NCBI GenBank assembly: GCA_002364245.1
Contig: DEXR01000041.1
Location: 1 to 29,511, forward strand
Direction: 5' to 3'
Length of the DNA: 29,511 nt
Source: Flavobacteriaceae bacterium UBA3179
GTDB lineage: Bacteria > Bacteroidota > Bacteroidia > Flavobacteriales > Flavobacteriaceae
Below the pieces are notes generated by a model. The model was not told the DNA's origin. It did not search any database and saw only the letters and a program-made list of their open reading frames with translations. Below are positions 8,971 through 16,106 of this stretch, in pieces. Made by a program: the position numbers and the translations under genes. Positions within the stretch are counted from its first letter, which is position 1, and each line of letters begins with the position of its first letter.

Positions 8971-9000
8971 CAAAAATAAGCTTTCTTTGTATATTTCAAT
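8971..9000 (-). promoter_or_regulatory. Promoter of the DUF4105 gene
   Basis: On the minus strand ATTG (9000-8997) and TATTTTTG (8978-8971) are separated by 18 nt, a full match to the Bacteroidota -7 element TAnnTTTG and a near match to the -33 element. Transcription should begin near 8965, which excludes a start upstream of it and supports translation beginning near 8944. Confidence 0.6.
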
Positions 9001-9034
9001 AAATTTTAAGAAGATGAATAAAAGTCAACAAGTC

Positions 9035-9077
9035 AGGTCGAGTGATTCCGATGGTAATCGGGGTTGTATCGAGACCT
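9035..9077. repeat. REP-like nested palindrome after the PorV-like gene
   Basis: A 43-nt imperfect hairpin. Outer arms are AGGTCGA (9035-9041) and TCGAGACCT (9069-9077); inner arms are CCGAT (9048-9052) and ATCGG (9057-9061). It is more GC-rich than its surroundings and covers the first two bases of the minus-strand stop codon. It has no long T-tract, so it looks more like a dispersed palindromic element or mRNA 3' stabiliser than a simple terminator. Confidence 0.55.
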
Positions 9078-10143
9078 ATCTAAAAACGCTCCAATCTAAT
9101 TTCAATGAAAAGACATTAGAGTACAGGGCGGCACTTTGGTCACCAATATCGGTCAAGGCGTAATCTACTTGAATACCTTTGTACTTAAAACCTACGCCAA
9201 TATTGGGTTGAAAACCTACGGAGTCACTACCGTCCAATTGTTGAATATTCTGGAAATTACCCACACCTGCACGTACAAATACTAAATCGATATAACCAAA
9301 CTCAAATCCGGCAGCGGGTGTCATACTCGTAAAAGACGTTGAAAAAATATCATTGGTTTGGGCAAAACGGAAATTAAAATCGACTTCAGCTAACAGAGAA
9401 AAATCATAATGAAATACAAATTTTCTAGAAACACCCAATTGCAATTTTGGAATGGTTATTTCAGTAGTTTCTGGTAATTCTTGGTTCTGTCCTTCCACAG
9501 CACCTTGTATGGTTTCAAATTCATCTTCATCAATACTCCAAGCATTGAACGTGGTAGTAATGTCGCGGGCCATTAAACCAAACTTCCAGTCTCCTGTATT
9601 AAATTGAAGTCCGGCATCAAAGCCAAAGCCCCAAGAGGAAGCAAAGTCACCAATAATTCTTCTAATTACTTTTGCATTTACCCCAACATTTAGACCATCT
9701 AACGGTAAGGCCCTTGCATACGAAAAGGTAACACCATAATCTGCGGTGGAAAATAAGCTAATACGGTTGTAATCAATGTTTCCTTGATCGTCAATTAATT
9801 GCGTCGTGTTTAAAATATCATCTACTCCAAAACGAATAACCGATAGGGCTACAACGCTTCGGTCATCAAGCGGCATGGCAAAAGCACCATAATCGTAATT
9901 GGCAATATTGGCAAAATAGGAAGCGTGCATCAAGGATAGTTGATTATCTTCTAATGCCACTAGACCTGCAGGGTTCCAATATCCAGAATTAACATCGGCT
10001 GAGGAGGCTGTAACGGCATTGGCCATACCAAAAGCCGCAGCATCAACACCAATATTCATAAACTCATTCGAGTATTTCCTAGTGGTTTGTGATTGAGCAG
10101 CTAAACCAATTAATAAAAAAAGTAAAAATAATTTCTTCTTCAA
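9076..10143 (-). CDS. PorV/PorQ-family outer-membrane beta-barrel protein
   Basis: A predicted 355-residue secreted barrel. A signal peptide (KKKLFLLFLLIGLAAQSQ) precedes FMNIGVDAAAFGMANAVTA and SGYWNPAGLVAL, the characteristic start of PorV/PorQ/FadL-like barrels. Alternating strands run to a C-terminal SLKLDWSVFR. PorV and PorQ take part in type IX secretion in Bacteroidota; this one is a paralogue whose exact role I cannot assign. The frame extends to a TTG at 10182, but a promoter-like GATATTTG (10166-10159) lies inside that extension. The TTG at 10143-10141 gives a textbook signal peptide and is preferred. No ATG is available near either position. The gene is followed by a REP-like palindrome and then the DUF4105 promoter. 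Confidence 0.85.
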   Translation of the reverse strand: MKKKLFLLFLLIGLAAQSQTTRKYSNEFMNIGVDAAAFGMANAVTASSADVNSGYWNPAGLVALEDNQLSLMHASYFANIANYDYGAFAMPLDDRSVVALSVIRFGVDDILNTTQLIDDQGNIDYNRISLFSTADYGVTFSYARALPLDGLNVGVNAKVIRRIIGDFASSWGFGFDAGLQFNTGDWKFGLMARDITTTFNAWSIDEDEFETIQGAVEGQNQELPETTEITIPKLQLGVSRKFVFHYDFSLLAEVDFNFRFAQTNDIFSTSFTSMTPAAGFEFGYIDLVFVRAGVGNFQNIQQLDGSDSVGFQPNIGVGFKYKGIQVDYALTDIGDQSAALYSNVFSLKLDWSVFR

Positions 10144-10158
10144 GCTTTTAATTTTGCG

Positions 10159-10189
10159 CAAATATCCTACAATTTTACACAATAGTAAA
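10159..10189 (-). promoter_or_regulatory. Candidate promoter of the PorV-like gene
   Basis: Minus-strand TTTA (10189-10186), 19 nt, then GATATTTG (10166-10159). The -7 box matches TAnnTTTG at all but the first base. It implies a very short leader of about 10 nt before TTG 10143. Confidence 0.4.
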
Positions 10190-10269
10190 CTATAATTTTA
10201 GCTACATATTGTACATATATACGGTTAGACGAAAATACTTTGCTATTTTTACAAACAGACACGCATAAT

Positions 10270-11010
10270 ATGATGAAACAGATACCAAACATCATTACAT
10301 CGTTAAATTTACTCTGCGGAAGTGTTGCCGTGCTTTTTGCCGTTTCGGGTGATTTAATCACTGCTTCGTTTTTTGTATTCTTCGGAATCTTCTTCGATTT
10401 CTTCGATGGACTTGCAGCGCGTGTTTTCAATGCACAAAGTGATGTAGGGTTAGAACTGGATTCATTGGCTGATATGATTACAAGCGGATTAGCACCAGCA
10501 ATTGTAATGGTTCAATTATTATCAGAAGCCACATTGGGTCATTCGCTAATAATCACAGATATATTTGCTGAGGATAGCTGGAATGCAGGTTTGTACAGTT
10601 ATATACCTTTTATTGGGTTGCTCATTGCAGTGGCTTCAGCCTATCGTTTGGCAAAGTTTAATGTTGATACCCGGCAGACCAGTAGTTTTATAGGTCTTCC
10701 TACCCCGGCAAATGCTTTGTTGATTTTAAGTTTACCGCTTATACTGCACTTTCAATATTTTGAAGGAGTAGAAGCTGTCATTTTGAATCCGTGGGTGTTG
10801 ATTGGGCTAACATTATTCAGTTGTGTTCTTTTAAATGCAGAAATCCCGTTGTTTGCACTGAAATTTAAAACATGGGATGTTAAGAGCAATTTGTTACGTT
10901 ATGTTTTTATTGCAATTTGCTTAATCACCGTATTAGTTTTAAAATTTATAGCCATTCCTGTTATTATCGGAATCTATATTATACTTTCTCTTTTATCTAA
11001 CAATAAATAA
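10270..11010 (+). CDS. pssA: CDP-diacylglycerol-serine O-phosphatidyltransferase
   Basis: This integral membrane enzyme makes phosphatidylserine from CDP-diacylglycerol and serine, the precursor of phosphatidylethanolamine. The CDP-alcohol phosphatidyltransferase signature DG-x2-AR-x8-G-x3-D-x3-D is complete in FDGLAARVFNAQSDVGLELD plus SLADM. The early helix (IPNIITSLNLLCGSVAVLFA) is typical of PssA, and about six to seven further helices follow, ending near residue 245. The open frame begins at TTG 10240, but those ten extra residues are polar and unlike the family. The paired ATGs at 10270 and 10273 are the natural starts. Single-gene transcription unit between a divergent barrel gene and the alcohol dehydrogenase. 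Confidence 0.92.
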   Translation: MMKQIPNIITSLNLLCGSVAVLFAVSGDLITASFFVFFGIFFDFFDGLAARVFNAQSDVGLELDSLADMITSGLAPAIVMVQLLSEATLGHSLIITDIFAEDSWNAGLYSYIPFIGLLIAVASAYRLAKFNVDTRQTSSFIGLPTPANALLILSLPLILHFQYFEGVEAVILNPWVLIGLTLFSCVLLNAEIPLFALKFKTWDVKSNLLRYVFIAICLITVLVLKFIAIPVIIGIYIILSLLSNNK

Positions 11011-11137
11011 TTAGTCCTTCTTTCTTCGGAAATATTATTTATAAATCGCTATATGATAAACTTAGGTTAAACACTTTTAAAAGGGTGTATTTCCATAGGG
11101 GTTTTAGTATTTTGTTTCAAAACAAAAGAAAAATACT

Positions 11138-12187
11138 ATGAGTGAAGTAAAAGCATATGCAGCATACGCTGAAAAAGAAAATCTAAAACCTTTAGATATT
11201 GAAAGGCGAGATGTAAATCCTACCGATGTTGAAATCGATATTTTATACTGTGGTGTTTGCCATAGTGATATCCATACGGTAAATGACGATTGGGGCGGAG
11301 CCAAATACCCCGTTGTTCCCGGGCACGAAATCGTAGGTCGCGTATTAAAAGTTGGGAATGAAGTGAAAAACTTTAAAGAAGGCGATTTAGTAGGAGTAGG
11401 GTGTATGGTAGATTCTTGCCAAACGTGTGACTCTTGTAAAGAAGGATTAGAACAATACTGCGAAAATGGAGCTGTGATGACTTATGATGGTAAAGACGAG
11501 CATTTGGGCGGTCATACCTTTGGAGGTTATTCTGAAAAAATAATAGTGGATAAAGAATTTGTACTTTCCATTCCTGAAAATATCGACATTAAAGCAACCG
11601 CGCCTTTATTATGTGCTGGAATAACCACTTGGTCGCCATTGCAACACTGGAATGTGAAAAAAGGTGATAAAGTAGGTGTAATTGGTTTAGGTGGTTTAGG
11701 CCATATGGGCGTAAAATTTGCTAGCGCTATGGGAGCTCACGTAGTGATGATTACTACATCACCCTCTAAAAGCGATGATGCTAAAAGTTTGGGAGCTGAT
11801 TCCGTTTTGATTTCGAAAGATGAAAAACAAATGGAAGAGCATGCCAACTCGTTCGATTTTCTACTGAATACCGTACCGGTTGGGCACGATACCAATCCTT
11901 ATATCGCCTTGTTAAAAAGGGATGCAACTATGGTGATGGTGGGAGCAATTGAACCGTTAGACCCAATTCACGGTGGAGGCTTGATTATAGGTAGAAAAAG
12001 CGTTGCAGGATCTGTAATTGGCGGAATAAAAGAAACCCAAGAAATGTTAGATTTCTGTGGTGAGCACAATATTACTTGCGATGTAGAAATGATTGATATT
12101 CAAAATATCAACGATGCTTATGAACGAGTAGTAAACTCTGATGTAAAATACCGGTTTGTAATCGATATGAAATCGTTAAAAAACTAG
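11138..12187 (+). CDS. Zinc-dependent NAD(P) alcohol/aldehyde dehydrogenase (YahK/cinnamyl-ADH type)
   Basis: A 349-residue medium-chain dehydrogenase. Catalytic zinc ligands are visible at Cys41 (CGVCHSD), His63-Glu64 (PGHEIVG) and Cys159. The structural zinc site is Cys94, Cys97, Cys100 and Cys108. The Rossmann fold has GLGGLG at 183-188. The sequence pattern (YAAYAEKENLKPL at the start, FGGYSEKIIVD in the middle) fits the broad-range aldehyde reductases related to E. coli YahK, which use NADPH to reduce aldehydes; cofactor preference here is inference. Cytoplasmic. It is probably monocistronic: a 127-nt gap precedes it and a strong terminator follows. A -7-like TATTTTG, one base shorter than the consensus, lies shortly upstream. 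Confidence 0.92.
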   Translation: MSEVKAYAAYAEKENLKPLDIERRDVNPTDVEIDILYCGVCHSDIHTVNDDWGGAKYPVVPGHEIVGRVLKVGNEVKNFKEGDLVGVGCMVDSCQTCDSCKEGLEQYCENGAVMTYDGKDEHLGGHTFGGYSEKIIVDKEFVLSIPENIDIKATAPLLCAGITTWSPLQHWNVKKGDKVGVIGLGGLGHMGVKFASAMGAHVVMITTSPSKSDDAKSLGADSVLISKDEKQMEEHANSFDFLLNTVPVGHDTNPYIALLKRDATMVMVGAIEPLDPIHGGGLIIGRKSVAGSVIGGIKETQEMLDFCGEHNITCDVEMIDIQNINDAYERVVNSDVKYRFVIDMKSLKN

Positions 12188-12212
12188 TTGTCAAGTAGAA
12201 GAAAAGAAAAGC

Positions 12213-12247
12213 AAAACCCTGAAACAGTTTGTTGTTTCAGGGTTTTT
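12213..12247. terminator. Bidirectional rho-independent terminator between adh and lptB
   Basis: Perfect 13-bp stem AAAACCCTGAAAC (12213-12225) and GTTTCAGGGTTTT (12234-12246) with an 8-nt loop. T-tracts occur on both strands, suited to ending the two convergent transcripts. Confidence 0.85.
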
Positions 12248-12253
12248 ATATGA

Positions 12254-12997
12254 TTAATCTTGAAACAACTTTTTCTTCCGAAGTTCGAAGTTTTGTCCTA
12301 AATACACTTTACGCACCATTTCATCACTAGCAAGGTCTTCGGGTTCGCCGTGTTTTAAAATACTACCTTCAAACATTAAGTATGTGCGGTCTGTGATAGC
12401 TAATGTTTCTTGTACGTTGTGGTCAGTAATAAGAATACCAATATTCTTCTTTTTTAATTGGGCTACAATTCGCTGAATATCTTCTACCGCAACAGGGTCA
12501 ACTCCTGCAAAGGGCTCATCCAATAAAATAAAATGCGGATCGGTTGCCAATGCACGGGCAATTTCGGTACGACGACGTTCTCCACCACTTAATAAATCTC
12601 CACGGTTTTTCCGAATATGGCTCAATCCAAATTCTTCTATAAGAGATTCCATTTTCATGTGTTGTTCTTTTTTAGAAAGATTGGTCAATTGCAGCACGCT
12701 TAAAATATTGTCTTCAATGCTTAACTTTCTAAAAACAGAGGCTTCTTGCGCCAAGTACCCAATTCCATTTTGAGCGCGTTTATACATAGGATATTTGGTA
12801 ATGTTGGTCCCTTCTAAAAAAATTTGACCGCCATTTGGTTTTATGAGGCCTACAATCATGTAGAAAGAAGTGGTTTTTCCAGCACCGTTAGGGCCTAATA
12901 ACCCAACAATTTCTCCTTGATTTACTTCTACGGTAATACCTTTAACGACTTTGCGGCCTTTATAAGATTTAATAAGATTATCGGCTCTTAGCTTCAT
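12254..12997 (-). CDS. lptB: LPS export ABC transporter ATP-binding protein LptB
   Basis: A 247-residue ABC ATPase that powers the LptB2FG complex, extracting lipopolysaccharide from the inner membrane for delivery to the Lpt bridge. The Walker A motif GPNGAGKT is at 35-42, the Q-loop at YLAQEASVFRKLS (LptB-specific wording), the signature LSGGE at 136-140, Walker B FILLDEP around 157-162 and the switch His193 in TDHNV. Its length and the LAQEASVFR, SGGERRRTEIARAL and DEPFAGVDP wording match LptB rather than other ABC ATPases. lptFG is not in the window. A -7-like TATCTTTA (13031-13024 on the minus strand) lies 27 nt upstream. Confidence 0.95.
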   Translation of the reverse strand: MKLRADNLIKSYKGRKVVKGITVEVNQGEIVGLLGPNGAGKTTSFYMIVGLIKPNGGQIFLEGTNITKYPMYKRAQNGIGYLAQEASVFRKLSIEDNILSVLQLTNLSKKEQHMKMESLIEEFGLSHIRKNRGDLLSGGERRRTEIARALATDPHFILLDEPFAGVDPVAVEDIQRIVAQLKKKNIGILITDHNVQETLAITDRTYLMFEGSILKHGEPEDLASDEMVRKVYLGQNFELRKKKLFQD

Positions 12998-13104
12998 AAG
13001 CTACTATGTGATTTCAATTTTGGTAAAGATACTTAAAATTAAAGTGAAGAATATAGCGAGTAGTTTTTTCTGAAGAAAATAATATGAAGGGATTGTTTAG
13101 GTAT

Positions 13105-13150
13105 AAAAACAAGAAAAGCCATATCATCGTATTGCTACCTTGATATGGCT
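13105..13150 (-). terminator. Terminator of the candidate small RNA
   Basis: Perfect 10-bp stem AGCCATATCA (13117-13126) and TGATATGGCT (13141-13150), 14-nt loop. On the minus strand it is followed by TTTTCTTGTTTTT-like T-rich sequence down to 13105. The plus-strand side has no T-tract, so it terminates minus-strand RNA. No protein gene lies just upstream of it on that strand. Confidence 0.7.
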
Positions 13151-13285
13151 CCTTGTGAAACCTGTCGTTACCAGCTCATCTTTAACAATGTGAAGCAAGT
13201 TTATTAAACCCTTGCAGCTGTGACACGATTTCAACAGTCGAGAACAAATTTGTTAGAACGGTTTTATATCATATTATAAAAAATA
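13105..13285 (-). ncRNA. Candidate structured small RNA (6S-like), about 180 nt
   Basis: The gap between lptB and rplS holds a minus-strand unit bounded by a perfect -7 box (13291-13298) and a terminator (13105-13150). Between them the sequence folds as one long imperfect hairpin. GTGAAA (13155-13160) pairs with TTTCAA (13229-13234), TCGTTA (13165-13170) pairs with bulges against GACACGA (13222-13228), and CAGCT (13172-13176) pairs with AGCTG (13216-13220). The tip is GCAAG (13195-13199) with CTTGC (13211-13215), plus GTTTA and TAAAC arms inside. A long hairpin with asymmetric internal loops and a length near 180 nt is the usual shape of 6S RNA, and a Flavobacteria-specific 6S-like family is known. 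I cannot confirm family membership from sequence alone. Confidence 0.45.
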
Positions 13286-13290
13286 TAGTA

Positions 13291-13298
13291 CAAACCTA
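13291..13298 (-). promoter_or_regulatory. -7 promoter element of the candidate small RNA
   Basis: TAGGTTTG on the minus strand is an exact TAnnTTTG match. A TTTTG occurs upstream but 26 nt away, farther than usual, so the -33 element is weak. Confidence 0.4.
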
Positions 13299-13519
13299 AA
13301 ATTTGTCTCTGCTCTTCTTAATCTCAAAACTAACTTTCGTGAGATTGTTAGCTTCTCGAACGATTAAAAAAAGTTTTATAAAGAACGTTACTTTATGTTT
13401 CGCAATGACTGTTACATCATTTTGATATTGTAAATATAAAACGGTTTTTCAATTTTACAAATAATGTAAGCGGTTTAATATAAACAGCTTACAAACATTG
13501 GTTGTTAACATTTGTTCAT
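13299..13519. other. AT-rich non-coding stretch with inverted repeats
   Basis: No convincing ORF is present between the small-RNA promoter and the rplS terminator. It holds several inverted repeats. AATCTCA (13320-13326) pairs with TGAGATT (13340-13346), and TTGTAAA (13428-13434) with TTTACAA (13454-13460). The best is GTAAGC-GTTTA (13466-13477) with TAAAC-GCTTAC (13481-13492), 11 pairs around one mismatch. They could be operators or further RNA structure; nothing decides. Confidence 0.4.
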
Positions 13520-13550
13520 AAAAAAAAGCGACCTGAAATAGATCGCTTTT
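13520..13550 (-). terminator. Rho-independent terminator of rplS
   Basis: Stem AAAAGCGA (13524-13531) and TCGCTTTT (13543-13550), 10-nt loop, followed on the minus strand by eight T residues. It starts 25 nt after the rplS stop. Confidence 0.85.
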
Positions 13551-13574
13551 TGTTGTTCTTCTGAAAAAGAGAGG

Positions 13575-13925
13575 TTAGCTACGCTTTTCTCTAATTCTTG
13601 CTTTTTTACCAGTAAGACCTCTAAAGTAGTAAATACGTTTTCTACGTACGCTACCTGTTTTGTTGATCTCAATTTTTTGTAGTGCAGGTAAGTTTATTGG
13701 GAAGATACGCTCTACACCAACTGTACCAGACATTTTTCTAATAGTGAATGTTTGGGAAGTCCCAGTTCCTTTAATTTGGATAACAACTCCTCTAAAAAAC
13801 TGAGTTCTTGTTTTGTCACCTTCACGAATTTCATAATACACGGTAATAGTATCACCAGCATCGAACTTCGGAAATTCTTTTTTGTCTACAAATTCGTCTT
13901 GTACAAATTTAATTAACGATTCCAT
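13575..13925 (-). CDS. rplS: 50S ribosomal protein L19
   Basis: This 116-residue protein sits at the 30S-50S interface of the ribosome. Family wording is clear: FPKFDAGDTITVYYEIREG, FFRGVVIQIKGTG, SQTFTIRKMSGTVGVERIFP and the basic end RRKRIYYFRGLTGKKARIRE. Length is normal for L19. It has its own strong promoter (13999-14029) and terminator, so it is transcribed alone. In many bacteria rplS directly follows trmD; here trmD lies 8 kb upstream on the same strand with unrelated genes between. Confidence 0.98.
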   Translation of the reverse strand: MESLIKFVQDEFVDKKEFPKFDAGDTITVYYEIREGDKTRTQFFRGVVIQIKGTGTSQTFTIRKMSGTVGVERIFPINLPALQKIEINKTGSVRRKRIYYFRGLTGKKARIREKRS

Positions 13926-13998
13926 TGTTTTATTTATCTATGGTTCTTGTTTAAAACAACATTCACGGTTTTCGCCAGAGGTTGGATCAAAGTGGGTG

Positions 13999-14029
13999 CA
14001 AAAATAACTAAAATACTTTATGGGGCAAT
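13999..14029 (-). promoter_or_regulatory. Promoter of rplS
   Basis: ATTG (14029-14026), 19 nt, TATTTTTG (14006-13999) on the minus strand: an exact -7 and near-exact -33 match. Transcription should start near 13992, leaving a leader of about 65 nt. That leader includes the near-palindrome TTGTTTAAAACAA (13947-13959), which might serve autoregulation by L19, though this is speculative. Confidence 0.65.
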
Positions 14030-14102
14030 ACTTTTATTGTTTTTCTTACTAGTCAGCTACTTGTAGTGTTTTTTGGAAGAAATTCATCACAATTTATAAA
14101 AC

Positions 14103-14144
14103 TCAAAAAGCAACTCCCAAAGTTGAAAAGTTAGCTTTGGGAGT
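14103..14144 (-). terminator. Terminator of the SnoaL-like gene
   Basis: Perfect 10-bp stem ACTCCCAAAG (14113-14122) and CTTTGGGAGT (14135-14144), followed on the minus strand by TGCTTTTTGAG. It ends the transcript running from 16445 through 14152. Confidence 0.75.
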
Positions 14145-14151
14145 AATCACA

Positions 14152-14991
14152 CTATCTCTTTAGCATTTCATCCAACTGTTTGGTATCTACATACTGTTGA
14201 AATGCTATTATTTTTCCATCCTTAACAGTCCATAAATGTGCTGCTTGCGCATCTAATTTCTTACCGTTGTGTTTTGAGGTTGCGTTATACCGAAGCGTCG
14301 CTAACACTTGATTGTTGCTCATTTCATGTAATTTTACATTGGTGAGTTTAAAACCGGCAAAATCTACAGGAAGCTTTGAGAAAACACCTTGTAAGACCGC
14401 ATCTGGACCAATGTAGGGATTGCCAGCAGCCAAGGCGTTGCCTTCGGCTTCATTCCATACAATCTTTGCGTCCATTGCCCCTAAAGCTCCAGGAATATCC
14501 CCTTCAGCAAAAGCTTTGTATAATCCATTCACAACAGCAGTATTATTTTTATTTGTGAGGTAGCGATAGCTTTTTTGAATTTTCCAGGTTCCTTTTTCAT
14601 TCTTTAGGGTGTTCACAAACTCACCTACCAAACCCATTTTGGGTTCGTCTATTTTATTGTAGACAAAAGAACCGCTGACAAACATGTGATCTTTACCTAA
14701 CGTCGTTACTTCGTTGGTTTTTAAAACGATGTTGAATTTTCCAGATGAAAATGTGTTTTTGTATTGTCCTTTTATATTTTCTAGACCCATGACCATGCTT
14801 CCGTCAGAATTTCTAATGGTAGCATCTTGTGCATATAGTGCATCTAGATTGGCAGGATTCCCCGTATTGATCATAGTTGTGTACAATTGATGCATGCTTT
14901 CTACTACTTTATCCTGGGCAGTTGCACGGAATGTTAGGGATGTAATACTCAAAATGAGTAAGATTACTAACGAGGTTTTAAAATGTTTCAT
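14152..14991 (-). CDS. Secreted protein with two SnoaL/NTF2-like domains
   Basis: A 279-residue exported protein. A signal peptide (about residues 1-25, ending TFRATAQ) precedes two consecutive NTF2-like cone folds. The first (about 28-150) has YTTMINTGNPANLDALYAQD and a WKIQKSYRYL end, as in DUF4440 or SnoaL-like proteins. The second (about 155-275) has GLYKAFAEGDIPGALGAMD and HLWTVKDGKIIAFQQYVD, the standard SnoaL-like beginning and end. Such folds bind small hydrophobic ligands or act as isomerases or hydrolases; no catalytic assignment is possible here. Last gene of a four-gene minus-strand run (16445 to 14152), 26 nt after the Rid-like gene. Confidence 0.8.
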   Translation of the reverse strand: MKHFKTSLVILLILSITSLTFRATAQDKVVESMHQLYTTMINTGNPANLDALYAQDATIRNSDGSMVMGLENIKGQYKNTFSSGKFNIVLKTNEVTTLGKDHMFVSGSFVYNKIDEPKMGLVGEFVNTLKNEKGTWKIQKSYRYLTNKNNTAVVNGLYKAFAEGDIPGALGAMDAKIVWNEAEGNALAAGNPYIGPDAVLQGVFSKLPVDFAGFKLTNVKLHEMSNNQVLATLRYNATSKHNGKKLDAQAAHLWTVKDGKIIAFQQYVDTKQLDEMLKR

Positions 14992-15017
14992 AATGCTATT
15001 ATTTAATGGTTAATTTT

Positions 15018-15542
15018 TTACTTTGTTTTATGTACTTCTAGTTCTATTTCAATTAAAAATTCAGGCACTGCCAATTCTTTTACACCTAACCATGAACCTG
15101 TAGGAAAGTGGTTTTTATAAATTTCAGCTCTATAGGCTGCAACCTCCAAAAACTTAGGCATGTTGGTAGTAAATATATTTTCTACTACTACATCGTCAAA
15201 AGTGCAGCCGTAATGGGCTAGGATTTTCTCCAAATCGGCATAGCAATTTTTCATTTGCTGTTCAAAATCGTCCACCGCAGTTGGATTGCCTTCATCATCC
15301 ATACTCACTGCGCCAGATATTTTTATTTCGTTGCCAATTTTTACAGCGTGAGAATAACCATAGGCTTTCTCAATTTCCGGCCGCAATAGAAAATAATCTG
15401 GGGTTTCATTTTCATCAGTAGTTTTAGCTAGTTCAGTTTTTTCTACTGTTGTTTCTGCTTTGGTTTTTTCGTTGCAACTTGATATAGAGCTTATTATAGC
15501 CAATGTGATTATCATTGCTATTAAAAATTTTGCTGCTTTCAT
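15018..15542 (-). CDS. Rid-family (YjgF/YER057c/UK114) lipoprotein
   Basis: A 174-residue protein with a lipoprotein signal: hydrophobic stretch, then SISSC with Cys23 as lipid attachment site, followed by a polar linker to about residue 48. The Rid fold follows: SHAVKIGNEIKISGAVS, QQMKNCYADLEKILAHYGC, VVENIFTTNMPKFLEV and the closing FLIEIELEV. Classic RidA deaminates reactive imines and enamines using an Arg in a P-A-R-S type motif; here the equivalent segment reads PTGSWLGVKEL (147-157), with Gly149 in place of the Arg. The protein is therefore probably not a RidA-type imine deaminase and belongs with the Arg-less Rid groups of unclear function. A periplasmic location is also unusual for a family that is normally cytosolic. 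Confidence 0.83.
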   Translation of the reverse strand: MKAAKFLIAMIITLAIISSISSCNEKTKAETTVEKTELAKTTDENETPDYFLLRPEIEKAYGYSHAVKIGNEIKISGAVSMDDEGNPTAVDDFEQQMKNCYADLEKILAHYGCTFDDVVVENIFTTNMPKFLEVAAYRAEIYKNHFPTGSWLGVKELAVPEFLIEIELEVHKTK

Positions 15543-15571
15543 TTTTAAACTGATTAATTGGTTAATGATTT

Positions 15572-16087
15572 TTATTGTTTCATTTCGATACGAATGAGTT
15601 TTATAGATTTGGTATCGCTTAAGTTTACAACCGAATGAGGTGCTTCAGGCTCTTTATACATCGTTAATGGAAATGTTAAGGGTTCTGCTAGTTTTCGCGA
15701 ATCAAAAATGATGTTGCCATTAGCATCAGCATCGGTAAAATCACCAGCTTCTTGAATATAGAGTACACTTGGCCAGCGATGGTGGTGCAAGGGTTCAATT
15801 TCACCTGGAGTTAAGGTGACTTCCAAAACTCTAACTTTGTCATTTTCCAATACTATTTTATGATTGTTAGGAGCGGAAACAATGGCATCTAGTTCAGCAG
15901 GCCAATCGGCTGGATTTCCTGTTTTATAAACGATGTTGTTGGAATCTAATTTTTCTTGATCTAATGGCAAGGAAGTTATTCCGGTAATGGCAGACTCCTC
16001 AGTTCCATGCGGATCAGGGTTTTGGGCGATTGCTGAAACAATTCCGAAGAAAAAAAAGAAAAGAAAAAGATGTGTTTTTGTTTTCAT
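15572..16087 (-). CDS. Secreted cupin-domain protein
   Basis: A 171-residue protein with a strong signal peptide (very Phe-rich core, cleavage after SAIA at about residue 21) and a single cupin domain. The first cupin motif is LTPGEIEPLHHHRWPSVLYI with His101-His103 as metal ligands. The second is around KEPEAPHSVVNLSD with His151. The region before it (residues 30-75) has no recognised motif. Cupins of this size may be metal-dependent enzymes or ligand binders; the substrate is unknown. It lies 29 nt upstream of the Rid-like gene and is probably co-transcribed with it. Confidence 0.8.
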   Translation of the reverse strand: MKTKTHLFLFFFFFGIVSAIAQNPDPHGTEESAITGITSLPLDQEKLDSNNIVYKTGNPADWPAELDAIVSAPNNHKIVLENDKVRVLEVTLTPGEIEPLHHHRWPSVLYIQEAGDFTDADANGNIIFDSRKLAEPLTFPLTMYKEPEAPHSVVNLSDTKSIKLIRIEMKQ

Positions 16088-16106
16088 GGTTTTTGTTATT
16101 TAATTT

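Noticed and set aside
9013..9180. Short plus-strand ORF starting ATGAATAAAAGTC near the REP-like palindrome
   Set aside because: Most of it is antisense to the 3' end of the PorV-like gene and the rest is the palindrome. No promoter or family resemblance.
10240..10269. TTG-initiated N-terminal extension of pssA
   Set aside because: The ten added residues are polar and unlike the family; two ATGs at the natural start follow immediately.
13105..13285. tmRNA, RNase P RNA or SRP RNA as identity of the structured gap RNA
   Set aside because: No tag-peptide reading frame, no CCA-type end pairing, none of the conserved RNase P blocks, and no GGAAG-type SRP tetraloop domain could be found.
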